A DNA stretch of 26,824 bases from JBOFCO01 sp051646105 (GTDB taxonomy: Bacteria; Pseudomonadota; Alphaproteobacteria; Rhodobacterales; Rhodobacteraceae). Below are positions 8,122 through 15,577 of the stretch, piece after piece (the first letter of the stretch is position 1; every line of letters begins with the position of its first letter). The stretch spans positions 1 to 26,824 of the forward strand of contig JBOFCO010000027.1 of the NCBI GenBank assembly GCA_051646105.1, written 5' to 3'. The position numbers were made by a program, and so were the translations under genes. Under the pieces are notes generated by a model. The model was given only the letters and a program-made list of their open reading frames with translations, had not been told where the DNA came from and made no database searches.

Positions 8122-9744
8122 TCACTCCAACGCAAGGGCGTGGGCCAACGCGGCTTTCACGGCGGTTTCGTCAAACCGCTGCCAGCGGGCGGCGACATGC
8201 TGGTCGGGGCGGATCAGATAGACGGCAGAAGCTGCATCGCCCAGATAGCGTGTCCGCAGCCCGTCGCTCCCCACCGCCGAAATTGCCAGCCGGGGCACCG
8301 TCAGCCGATGTGCGGTGATGCTGGCGGGCGCGTCGGCATCAATGGTCAGCAACGTGAACCCCTGCCCCAGCTGCTTCAGCAGCCAGCCGCTGTCGACGGG
8401 CGCATCCGGGCACGGGCTGCCCGGTCGCGTTCGTGCAGGCATATCGGCATTGTCGGGACCATTCAGCACCGATCCATCATAGGTGCAGGGCACCGACAAG
8501 CGGCCGGAATTCACAATGGTGCGGGCAAAGGGCAGCGTTTCGGCCAGATCAAGCACGGCATTGCGGAACAGTTTCGAGACCGGGGTTTTCGGCGTGATGA
8601 AATCGGTCGCGCGGGTGGAATTGACGATGTTCTCGTCGGCCCCATGCACGCGTTCGGCATCATAGCTGTCAAGCAGCCGGTCGGGGGCCGTGCCAGCCAC
8701 CACCATTGCCAGCTTCCAGCACAGGTTATCCGCATCCTGAATGCCGGAATTGGCCCCGCGCGCACCGAAAGGGGAAACCTGATGCGCGCTGTCGCCGGCA
8801 AAGATCACCCGTCCGTGCCGGAAGCGTTCCATCCGGCGGCACTGGAAGGTATAGATGGATGTCCAGACCAGTTCGTATTCGACACCCGACCCGAGCATGG
8901 CATCGACACGGGCGCGGATGCGGTCCGACTGCAGTTCCTTCTTGCGGTCGATGTCCCAGCCCAGCTGGAAATCGATGCGCCAGACATCGTCGGGCTGCTT
9001 GTGCAAAAGCGCGGAATCCCCCGACTTGAAATGCGGCTCGAACCAGAACCAGCGCTCGGTGGGGAAATCGGCCTTCATCCGCACGTCGGCGATCAGGAAA
9101 TTGTCCTCGAACACCCGCCCCTCGAACCCGAGTCCGAGCATGTTGCGAAGGGGTGATCTCGCGCCGTCGCAGGCGATCAGCCAATCCGCTTCCAGATTGT
9201 AGGGACCATCCGGCGTGGTCACATTCAGCGCCACATGGTCGCCCTGCGGCCCCACCGCGTCGACACGGTTCCTGCCCCGGATTTCGATGGGTGCGCCTGC
9301 GGCCTGTGCGGCAGTGATGGCATCATGCAGGAACTTCTCGAAATACGGCTGTTGCAGGTTGATGAAGGCCGGAAAGGCATGGCCGTCTTCGGGCAGCAGG
9401 TTGAATTCATACAGCAGCCGGTCGTCGTGAAAGACCTTGCCCACATTCCAGACGACGCCCTTTTCCAGCATCGGCCCGGCGGCCCCCAGCCTGTCGCAAA
9501 TCTCCAGCGTGCGCTTGGAAAAGCAGATGGCGCGGGAGCCTTCTGAAATGCCCTCGTTGTCGTCGAGCAGCAGCACCGGCACCCCGCGCCGCCCCAGATC
9601 GAGCGCAGTGGCAAGGCCGACCGGGCCGCCGCCGACAACGACCACCTTGTGGCGCACCGGCGCGGGTGCGTCCTGATCTGGGGAGCGGGCATAGGGATAC
9701 AGAACGAAGGCAAGGTTGTAGCGCTGTTCGATGGCGGTGTTCAT
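8122..9744 (-). CDS. FAD-dependent aromatic hydroxylase, MhaA/MhpA-like
   Basis: Flavoprotein monooxygenase of the PHBH/MhpA class, 540 residues. Seen: dinucleotide site VVVVGGGPVGLATAL (about 34-48), the DG motif ACDGARSPLR (191-200), the GD motif VIFAGDSAHQVSPFGARG (313-330) and a C-terminal thioredoxin-like region typical of phenol hydroxylase relatives. Start: ATG at 9744 with AGAGGG upstream. A longer open frame reaches into the MBL gene but is not coding. It lies 16 bases after the MBL gene and 3 before DUF2783, in the hmgA operon. By context it may 6-hydroxylate 3-hydroxyphenylacetate to homogentisate, like MhaA (about 63 kDa) with MhaB. A 3-(3-hydroxyphenyl)propionate hydroxylase is the main alternative, but no mhpB/C/D genes are near. 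Confidence 0.93.
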   Translation of the reverse strand: MNTAIEQRYNLAFVLYPYARSPDQDAPAPVRHKVVVVGGGPVGLATALDLGRRGVPVLLLDDNEGISEGSRAICFSKRTLEICDRLGAAGPMLEKGVVWNVGKVFHDDRLLYEFNLLPEDGHAFPAFINLQQPYFEKFLHDAITAAQAAGAPIEIRGRNRVDAVGPQGDHVALNVTTPDGPYNLEADWLIACDGARSPLRNMLGLGFEGRVFEDNFLIADVRMKADFPTERWFWFEPHFKSGDSALLHKQPDDVWRIDFQLGWDIDRKKELQSDRIRARVDAMLGSGVEYELVWTSIYTFQCRRMERFRHGRVIFAGDSAHQVSPFGARGANSGIQDADNLCWKLAMVVAGTAPDRLLDSYDAERVHGADENIVNSTRATDFITPKTPVSKLFRNAVLDLAETLPFARTIVNSGRLSVPCTYDGSVLNGPDNADMPARTRPGSPCPDAPVDSGWLLKQLGQGFTLLTIDADAPASITAHRLTVPRLAISAVGSDGLRTRYLGDAASAVYLIRPDQHVAARWQRFDETAVKAALAHALALE

Positions 9745-9760
9745 GACAACCCTCTGCCCC

Positions 9761-10711
9761 TCAGCCCTGCAACTGCGCCCACATGTCCAGATCGCGCTGT
9801 GCGGTCCAGATGCGGGGGTGGTCGATGCCGCGTGCCTCGTCATAGGCGCGGGCAACGTTGAACGGCAGGCAGTGTTCGTAGATCGCATAGTCGCTGAACT
9901 TCGGGTCGCAGGCGGCGCGCACCGCATCCCATGCCTCGCGCAGCGTGCCGTTGCGGGCGGCCACCCGGACCACGGGGGCAAAGGTGGAGGCGACGAAATC
10001 CGCCGTCCGGTCCAGCGCCCCGTTCACCGCCTGCTGCCCGATCACTGCATCGCCCCGCCCCGGCGCGATGGCGGCAAGGTCATAGGTGCGGATGCGTTCC
10101 AGCGTCGGCCCCCAGTCGCGGAAATGGCCGTCGCCGCAGTAGCAGGCGGAATGCGCCTCGACGATATCGCCGGTGAACATGACATTCTGGTCGGGAACGT
10201 GGATCACCGCATCGCCCGCAGTGTGGGCGCGGCCAAGTTGGCAAATGTCGACCCGGCGGTTGCCCAGAAACACGCTCATCTTTCCGTTGAATGTGGTTGT
10301 GGGCCAGGTCAGGCCGGGGATGCTTTCATGGCCCTGGAACAGCCGGGGAAAGCGCTGGAACTCGCTGTCCCAATCCTCTTGCCCACGCTCGACCACCATG
10401 TTGCGGGCGGCTTCGGACATGATGACCTGCCCCGCCCCGAACGCCGACGCCCCCAGCACCCGCACAGCGTGGTAATGGGTCAGCACCACATGGCTGACAG
10501 GCTTGTCAGTGACGCTGCGGATACAATCGATCACCTTCTGCGCCAGCCTGGGTGTCGCCTGCGCCTCGATGACCATCACGCTATCGTCGCCGATGATGAC
10601 GCCGGAATTGGGATCACCCTCGGCGGTAAAGGCATAAAGCCCGTCGCCGATTTCGGTGAAACTGGTCTTCTTGTCGGCAAGATCGCCCTGCGAGGCAAAG
10701 GCTTTGGCCAT
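9761..10711 (-). CDS. MBL-fold protein with altered metal motif in the homogentisate operon
   Basis: A 316-residue metallo-beta-lactamase-fold protein. The N-terminal strands (GLYAFTAEGDPNSGVIIGDDSVMVIE) and the later motifs GRAHTAGD (His163, Asp167) and FTGDIVEAHSA (Asp182) are normal. The key HxHxDH motif, however, reads HYHAVR (79-84): both His are kept while the Asp and the last His are Val and Arg. A binuclear zinc site therefore looks unlikely; a single metal or no hydrolytic role is possible. Start: ATG 10711 with GAAAGGAA upstream. A longer frame would overlap fahA in the wrong frame. It sits 11 bases after fahA and 16 before the FAD hydroxylase, so it probably acts on a product or side product of that pathway. 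The substrate is unknown. Confidence 0.9.
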   Translation of the reverse strand: MAKAFASQGDLADKKTSFTEIGDGLYAFTAEGDPNSGVIIGDDSVMVIEAQATPRLAQKVIDCIRSVTDKPVSHVVLTHYHAVRVLGASAFGAGQVIMSEAARNMVVERGQEDWDSEFQRFPRLFQGHESIPGLTWPTTTFNGKMSVFLGNRRVDICQLGRAHTAGDAVIHVPDQNVMFTGDIVEAHSACYCGDGHFRDWGPTLERIRTYDLAAIAPGRGDAVIGQQAVNGALDRTADFVASTFAPVVRVAARNGTLREAWDAVRAACDPKFSDYAIYEHCLPFNVARAYDEARGIDHPRIWTAQRDLDMWAQLQG

Positions 10712-10722
10712 GTTATTTCCTT

Positions 10723-11976
10723 TCAGCGGGCGTAGGGATCGACAAGCGCGGGCAGCAACCTGCCGCTGCAGTCGCCGAAGCCGATGGTATAGCCGTCGCC
10801 CTTCGCAGCGCCGCGAAGGATCAGGGTATCGTTGTCTTCGACAAAGCGGCGGGTGCCACCCGCGATGGCGATGGGTTCCTTGCCGCCCCATGACAGTTCC
10901 AGAAGGCTGCCCCGGCTGTCTTTCGTTGGTCCGGATATGGTGCCCGACCCGAGCAGGTCGCCGGTTGTCATCGCGCAGCCGCTAGTGGTGTGATGCGCCA
11001 GCTGCTGCGCGGCAGAATAGTACATTTCCCGATAGTTCGTCCGGCTGACGATCGTTTCCGCCCCGCCTTCCGGGGTCAGGCCGACCTCAAGCGCAATATT
11101 GTAAAGCATCGGGCCCGGTTCGTTCAGATAGGGCAGAAGCGGCAGCTCTCGCGGCGGGGTGGGCACGCGGAACGGCTCCAGCGCCGCTTTCATCACGATC
11201 CACGGGCTGATCGTCGTTGCTGTCGCCTTGGCCTGAAAGGGGCCAAGCGGCTGGTATTCCCAGGCCTGAATATCACGCGCCGACCAGTCGTTCAGCAGCA
11301 CATAGCCGAAGATCATCGCATCGGCTTCCGCCACCGTCACCGGGCCTTCCGCGGGAGTGCCAACAACAGCGCCCATTTCAAGCTCGATATCGAAGCGTGC
11401 CGACGGGGCAAAGCGCGGCACTGCGTCATCCGGCCCCTTCACCTGCCCCCAGGGGCGGCGCACCGGCGTGCCCGACACCACGACCGAGGAGGCCCGTCCA
11501 TTGTAGCCGATGGGAATATGCAGCCAGTTCGGCGGCAGCGCGTTTTCCGGCCCGCGAAACATGGTGCCGACATTGGTTGCGTGGTGCCGCCCCGCATAGA
11601 AATCGGTGTATTCGGCAACGAGAAACGGCAAGTGCAGCGCCGCGTCCTGCATTAGGACAAGATACGAGGCAATGGCATCCGCTTCGCCGGACCCTTCCAC
11701 CAGCAGTTCAATCAGCCGTGCGCGCAAGGCAGTCCAGACCGCCGGTCCCGCCTCCATCACCTCGTTCCAGAACGGCACGTCCAGAAGCGGCCCACCGGGC
11801 AGCGCCAGCAGCCCCGCCGCCTCCAGCGCGGCGACATCGACGATCACGTCGCCGATGGCCACGCCGCAGCGCGGATCATCGTCACCGACGGAAAACACCC
11901 CGCAGGGCAGATTGTTAAGCGGAAAGGGGCAGTCGGGTGTGTTGGCCGAAGCCACCCAGGAACGGAGCAGCGGCAT
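10723..11976 (-). CDS. fahA: Fumarylacetoacetase
   Basis: Last step of tyrosine degradation: hydrolysis of 4-fumarylacetoacetate to fumarate and acetoacetate. Length 417 residues, as in the eukaryote-like FAH class. Seen: the N-terminal SH3-like domain (about 15-110), then YTDFYAGRHHATNVG with metal ligand Asp125 and catalytic His132, FDIELEMG with Glu198 and Glu200, and LLNDWSARDIQ with Asp230. The stretch WLHIPIGYNGRASSVVVSGT is near identical to known FAH. It starts 3 bases after the hmgA stop with a poor ribosome site, so coupling to hmgA translation is likely. Confidence 0.97.
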   Translation of the reverse strand: MPLLRSWVASANTPDCPFPLNNLPCGVFSVGDDDPRCGVAIGDVIVDVAALEAAGLLALPGGPLLDVPFWNEVMEAGPAVWTALRARLIELLVEGSGEADAIASYLVLMQDAALHLPFLVAEYTDFYAGRHHATNVGTMFRGPENALPPNWLHIPIGYNGRASSVVVSGTPVRRPWGQVKGPDDAVPRFAPSARFDIELEMGAVVGTPAEGPVTVAEADAMIFGYVLLNDWSARDIQAWEYQPLGPFQAKATATTISPWIVMKAALEPFRVPTPPRELPLLPYLNEPGPMLYNIALEVGLTPEGGAETIVSRTNYREMYYSAAQQLAHHTTSGCAMTTGDLLGSGTISGPTKDSRGSLLELSWGGKEPIAIAGGTRRFVEDNDTLILRGAAKGDGYTIGFGDCSGRLLPALVDPYAR

Positions 11977-11979
11977 CTG

Positions 11980-13341
11980 CTATTTCACGCCCGGCGTGCC
12001 GTCGAACTTCTTCGCCAAGCTGCCCCAGCAGTCGATGTAATCCTCCTGCATATGCCCGGCAGTGGCGGCCCAAGCGGTCAGGTGCTGCGGGAAGCGCGTC
12101 TCGAACATGAAGCTCATGGTTTCATCCAGTTTTTCCGCTTTCAGCTCGGCATTCGAGGCACGCTCAAAGGCGTTCTTGTCCGGCCCGTGCGGCAACATGC
12201 AGTTGTGCAGACTCATGCCACCGGGGATGAAGCCCTTTGGTTTGGCATCGTAGACGCCGTAGATATTGCCCATCAGTTCCGACATCACGTTCTTGTGGTA
12301 CCACGGCGGGCGGAAGGTGTTTTCCGCCACCATCCAGCGTTCGCGGAACAGCACGAAATCGATGTTTGCCGTGCCCTCCACCCCCGAAGGCGCGGTCAGC
12401 ACGGTAAAGATCGACGGATCGGGGTGGTCGAACAGGATTGCGCCGACCGGGCAATAGGTGCGCAGGTCGTATTTACAGGGCGCGTAGTTGCCGTGCCAGG
12501 CCACCACGTCCAATGGCGAATGTCCGATGGCTGTCACATGGAACTGGCCGCACCATTTGACGGTGACGGTGGACGGCACCTCACGGTCTTCATAGGCCGC
12601 GACAGGTGTCTTGAAATCGCGCCGGTTGGCCATGCAGTTGGCACCGATCGGGCCACGACCGGGAAGCTGGAATTTCTGCCCGTAATTCTCGCAGACAAAG
12701 CCGCGGGCTGGGCCTTCCAGAACCTCCACCCGGTAAACCAGCCCGCGCGGCAGGATGGCGATTTCCTTCGGCTCCAGATCGATCACACCCAATTCGGTGC
12801 AGAACCGTAAGCGGCCTTCCTGCGGCACGACCAGCAGCTCGCCATCGGCGCTGAAGAAATATTCATCCCTCATCGACTCGGTCACAAGATAGATATGCGA
12901 TGCCATGCCGGTCTGGATGTTCACGTCGCCCGCCGTGGTCATGGTGCGCATGCCCGTAATCCATGTCAGCGGCTCGGCGGGCACCGGCACCGGATCCCAG
13001 CGGTACTGGCCAAGGCTGACGATGCCCGGATCGATGCAGGGCGCGGATTTCCAGTGCTGAACATCGATCTTGGTGAAGCGGTGCGTGTGCTTGACCGAAG
13101 GCCGGATGCGGTAACACCAAGTGCGTTCGTTCTGGTGGCTGGGTGCGGTGAAGGCGGTGCCGGAAAGCTGCTCGCCATAAAGTCCGTAGTTGCATTTCTG
13201 GGGAGAGTTCATTCCCTGCGGCAGCGCGCCTGGCAAGGCCTCCGTCTCGAAATCATTGCCGAAGCCGGGCATGTAACCTTCATGCGGGCCCGCGATCGAC
13301 GCGGCGCGGATCATGCCTTTGGGAAGGGAATGTTGTGTCAT
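11980..13341 (-). CDS. hmgA: Homogentisate 1,2-dioxygenase
   Basis: Fe(II) ring-cleaving enzyme that turns homogentisate into maleylacetoacetate. Length 453 residues, normal. Seen: N-terminal GFGNDFETEALPGALP, iron ligands His349 and Glu355 (WYHKNVMSELMG) and His385 (MLPHGPD), with spacings of 6 and 36 as in the human enzyme (335, 341, 371). His306 in FDHPDPS matches the human catalytic His292. The start has a clear GGAGGA site 4 bases before the ATG. It is the first gene of a minus-strand operon with fahA, MBL, FAD hydroxylase and DUF2783. A -35/operator/-10 unit lies 34-62 bases upstream. Confidence 0.98.
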   Translation of the reverse strand: MTQHSLPKGMIRAASIAGPHEGYMPGFGNDFETEALPGALPQGMNSPQKCNYGLYGEQLSGTAFTAPSHQNERTWCYRIRPSVKHTHRFTKIDVQHWKSAPCIDPGIVSLGQYRWDPVPVPAEPLTWITGMRTMTTAGDVNIQTGMASHIYLVTESMRDEYFFSADGELLVVPQEGRLRFCTELGVIDLEPKEIAILPRGLVYRVEVLEGPARGFVCENYGQKFQLPGRGPIGANCMANRRDFKTPVAAYEDREVPSTVTVKWCGQFHVTAIGHSPLDVVAWHGNYAPCKYDLRTYCPVGAILFDHPDPSIFTVLTAPSGVEGTANIDFVLFRERWMVAENTFRPPWYHKNVMSELMGNIYGVYDAKPKGFIPGGMSLHNCMLPHGPDKNAFERASNAELKAEKLDETMSFMFETRFPQHLTAWAATAGHMQEDYIDCWGSLAKKFDGTPGVK

Positions 13342-13374
13342 CTTGTCCTCCGCAAGCCTCGGTCAGCCGTTCGG

Positions 13375-13403
13375 AATATTGGTTGCATTTGCAACTAAGT
13401 CAA
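13375..13403 (-). promoter_or_regulatory. hmgA promoter with repressor operator in the spacer
   Basis: On the minus strand TTGACT (-35, bases 13403-13398) and AATATT (-10, 13380-13375) are separated by exactly 17 bases. The spacer contains the perfect palindrome GTTGCA-TT-TGCAAC (13382-13395). A start of transcription near 13368 would give a leader of about 27 bases that includes the GGAGGA site. A 14-bp two-fold palindrome of this kind is the usual target size of MarR dimers, and a MarR gene follows maiA on the other side. A -10-like TATCAT at 13425-13430 could serve maiA, but no -35 fits it well. Confidence 0.72.
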
Positions 13404-13462
13404 GCTAATTTCGTATCTGCCGCGTATCATCTGTCGTGCGCGGCGGATCAGAACGACCCACC

Positions 13463-14101
13463 ATGCCAAACGAACCGATCATCCTGCACGACTACTGGCG
13501 ATCCTCCTCTGCCTACCGGCTGCGGATCGCGCTGAACCTGCTTGGACTGCCTTATGAACGTGTCTCTGTCGATCTGGTCGCGGGCGAACAGACCGGTGCG
13601 GAAAACCTGTCACGCAATCCGCAGGGGCTGGTGCCGACGTTGCAGATTGACGGGCTGACCCTGACGCAGTCGGTGGCCGTTCTGGAATATCTGGATGAGG
13701 TTCATGGCGCCGACTTCCTGCCGCCCGATGCACCGGGCCGGGCGCGGGTCAGGGCGCTGGCTTATGCCGTGGCGATGGAAATCCAGCCTGTCTGCAACCT
13801 GCGCGTGGCCAAGCAGGCAGTGGCAGCTTCCGGCGGGACTCTTGGTATGGAAAACTGGATGCAGCATTTTATTGCAATGGGGTTTGTCGGGCTGGAAGCG
13901 ATGCTTGATCATCCCCGAACCGGGCGTTTTTGTCACGGCGACAGCGTCAGCCTTGCCGACATCTGTCTGATTCCGCAGGTTTACAACGCCCGCCGCTGGG
14001 GGGTCGATATGGCAGCCTTCCCGTGCATAGCGGCAATCTCGGCCCGCCTGGAAACACTCCCGGAAATCGCCGCCGCGCATCCGGACCGGGTGAAACCATA
14101 G
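13463..14101 (+). CDS. maiA: Maleylacetoacetate isomerase (zeta-class glutathione transferase)
   Basis: Glutathione-dependent cis-trans isomerisation of maleylacetoacetate to fumarylacetoacetate. Length 212 residues from ATG 13463, usual for the family. The N-terminal thioredoxin-like domain holds the zeta motif RSSSAYRLRIALN (13-25). Ser14 and Ser15 are kept and the third position is Ser where the human enzyme has Cys16. NPQGLVPTL and the substrate-binding LTQSVAVLEYLDE follow, and the helical C-domain includes SLADICLIPQVYNA. An open frame 9 codons longer exists but lacks family similarity. Divergent from hmgA; the marR gene follows at once. Confidence 0.95.
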   Translation: MPNEPIILHDYWRSSSAYRLRIALNLLGLPYERVSVDLVAGEQTGAENLSRNPQGLVPTLQIDGLTLTQSVAVLEYLDEVHGADFLPPDAPGRARVRALAYAVAMEIQPVCNLRVAKQAVAASGGTLGMENWMQHFIAMGFVGLEAMLDHPRTGRFCHGDSVSLADICLIPQVYNARRWGVDMAAFPCIAAISARLETLPEIAAAHPDRVKP

Positions 14102-14103
14102 TG

Positions 14104-14598
14104 ATGAAGATGCAGCACCAACAACGAGACATTGATGGCGGCCAACCTGCCGAGTTCGATCTGCAAAACTTCCTGCCCTATCTGCTGAATCAGGCAGCAG
14201 AGGCGACTTCAAGATCGTTTCAGGCGACCTATCGCGCGCTTTACGGGATGAGCCGCACGCAATGGCGTGTCATGGCCAACTTGGGCAAGTTCGGCGCGAT
14301 GACCGCCCGTGACATCTGCGCCATTTCGCATATCGAGAAAACCAAGGTCAGCCGCGCCGTCGCCATGATGGAGACAGAGGGCATGCTATCCCGCGCCATC
14401 AGCGCGCAGGACCGCCGCGCGGAAATCCTGTCGCTGACCGAAAAGGGCCGCGCCATCTTCCGCGACCTTGGCCAGCGTGCCATCGCCTATGACCGCGACC
14501 TGCGCGATCAGCTCGGTCCTGCATTGTCAGATCAGCTTGAGGATATGCTGCGCAAGTTTGTCGCGCAAAATGGTCAGGATGACACGGAAGAGGATTAG
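14104..14598 (+). CDS. MarR family regulator, likely of the hmgA and maiA promoters
   Basis: Winged-helix repressor of 164 residues. Seen: dimerisation helix FLPYLLNQAAEATSRSF (about 18-35), the MarR entry motif YGMSRTQWRVMANL, recognition region ARDICAISHIEKTKVSRAVAMME (about 61-83) and the wing with DRRAEILSLTEKG (about 101-113). The ATG at 14104 follows the maiA TAG by 2 bases; a GTG at 14101 and an ATG at 14110 are alternatives. Being coupled to maiA and facing the palindrome between maiA and hmgA, it is the natural candidate to bind that site, possibly released by homogentisate or a phenylacetate. The ligand is not known. Confidence 0.92.
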   Translation: MKMQHQQRDIDGGQPAEFDLQNFLPYLLNQAAEATSRSFQATYRALYGMSRTQWRVMANLGKFGAMTARDICAISHIEKTKVSRAVAMMETEGMLSRAISAQDRRAEILSLTEKGRAIFRDLGQRAIAYDRDLRDQLGPALSDQLEDMLRKFVAQNGQDDTEED

Positions 14599-14730
14599 CA
14601 CCGTGAAGGTATCTGCGCCGGTGATATTGTTCTGTCAGGCAGCTTCATCCGGCCGCTCGAGGCCCCGCCGGGCAGCCGCTTCCACGCCGACTTTGGCCCA
14701 TTCGGGCAGGTTTCCATTGCTTTCGATTGA
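14599..14730 (+). pseudogene. hpaH-like hydratase remnant (last 43 codons)
   Basis: Directly after the marR TAG, and in the same frame, the sequence reads HREGICAGDIVLSGSFIRP and ends RFHADFGPFGQVSIAFD-TGA. This is the C-terminus of the 2-oxo-hept-4-ene-1,7-dioate hydratase/2-keto-4-pentenoate hydratase family (HpaH/HpcG): GD-V-L-GSFIRP and HADYGP-G-VS are its closing motifs. The remaining 220 or so residues are absent. The stop overlaps the ribosome site of the hpaI-like aldolase, as expected if hpaH once lay just before it. A deletion seems to have joined marR to this tail. Confidence 0.72.
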
Positions 14731-14739
14731 GGAAAACAC

Positions 14740-15504
14740 ATGCCCGCGCCAGTCAATCCCCTGAAACACCGCCTGCTGTCCGGCGAAGTTCTTCATGGCA
14801 TCTGGCTGGGCATGGCCGACCCCTATGCTGCCGAGATCGCGGGAACAGTCGGATTCGACTGGCTGCTGATCGACGGCGAACATGCGCCCAACGACCTGCG
14901 CAGCACGATGACACAGCTTGCGGTGCTTGATCGCGGCAGCTCTGCCCCGGTGGTGCGCCTGCCCGACGGTGACCCGGTCAAGATCAAGCAGGCGCTTGAT
15001 ATCGGCGCGCAGACGCTGCTGATCCCGATGGTGGACAGTGCCGAACAGGCGGAAATGCTGGTCCGGGCCACCCGCTATCCGCCCGAAGGGTTTCGGGGTG
15101 TCGGTTCCTCGCTGGCGCGCGCTTCCCGGTTCTCGGCAATCCCCGACTATCTGACCACAGCAAACCGGGAAATCTGCTTGCTGCTTCAGGTCGAAAGTGT
15201 TCGCGGACTGGCCGCGCTTGACGACATTCTGGCGGTGCCGGGCGTTGATGGCGTGTTCATCGGCCCGTCAGACCTTGCCGCCGATATGGGTCATCTGGGG
15301 AATACGTCTGTGCCCGAACTGCGCATCGCCGTGTTTGATGCCCTGACCCGCATCCGCAAGGCGGGCAGGATTGCCGGGGTTCTGGCAACGACGCCTGATT
15401 TCATTGACGGCTGCAAGGCCGCCGGGGCGAATTTCGTTGGTGTCGGGATCGATGTGCTGCTTTTTGCAGGCGCCCTGCGCGACCTTGCGGCGCGTTATCG
15501 GTAG
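14740..15504 (+). CDS. hpaI: HpcH/HpaI-family aldolase (4-hydroxy-2-oxoheptanedioate aldolase-like)
   Basis: Class II pyruvate aldolase, 254 residues. Compared with Escherichia coli HpaI all key residues are shifted by exactly +3: catalytic His48 (LIDGEHAPND), Arg73 (VVRLPDGD), and metal ligands Glu152 (LQVESVRG) and Asp178 (IGPSDLAADMG). The GFRGVGSSLARASRF segment is also standard. The start has GAGGAAAA 6-7 bases ahead. In the homoprotocatechuate pathway it splits 4-hydroxy-2-oxoheptanedioate into pyruvate and succinate semialdehyde. Other genes of that pathway are missing here except for an hpaH tail, so the present role may be on another hydroxy-oxo acid. The symbol is given at family level. 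Confidence 0.88.
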   Translation: MPAPVNPLKHRLLSGEVLHGIWLGMADPYAAEIAGTVGFDWLLIDGEHAPNDLRSTMTQLAVLDRGSSAPVVRLPDGDPVKIKQALDIGAQTLLIPMVDSAEQAEMLVRATRYPPEGFRGVGSSLARASRFSAIPDYLTTANREICLLLQVESVRGLAALDDILAVPGVDGVFIGPSDLAADMGHLGNTSVPELRIAVFDALTRIRKAGRIAGVLATTPDFIDGCKAAGANFVGVGIDVLLFAGALRDLAARYR

Positions 15505-15577
15505 CGAGCTGGGCCAAAGGATTGTGTAACAAGTAATTCAACTTGCCGCGCCCGAGGGTGCGCTGGGACGGCACAAC

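Noticed and set aside
7930..9156. 408-codon plus-strand open frame opposite the FAD hydroxylase
   Set aside because: It mirrors the codon phase of the hydroxylase, whose motifs are complete. The product is His/Arg/Gly-rich with no family features.
15505..15577. Possible terminator between the converging aldolase and amidase genes
   Set aside because: The only repeats (CAAGT/ACTTG and an imperfect GCGC stem) are short and have no T run.
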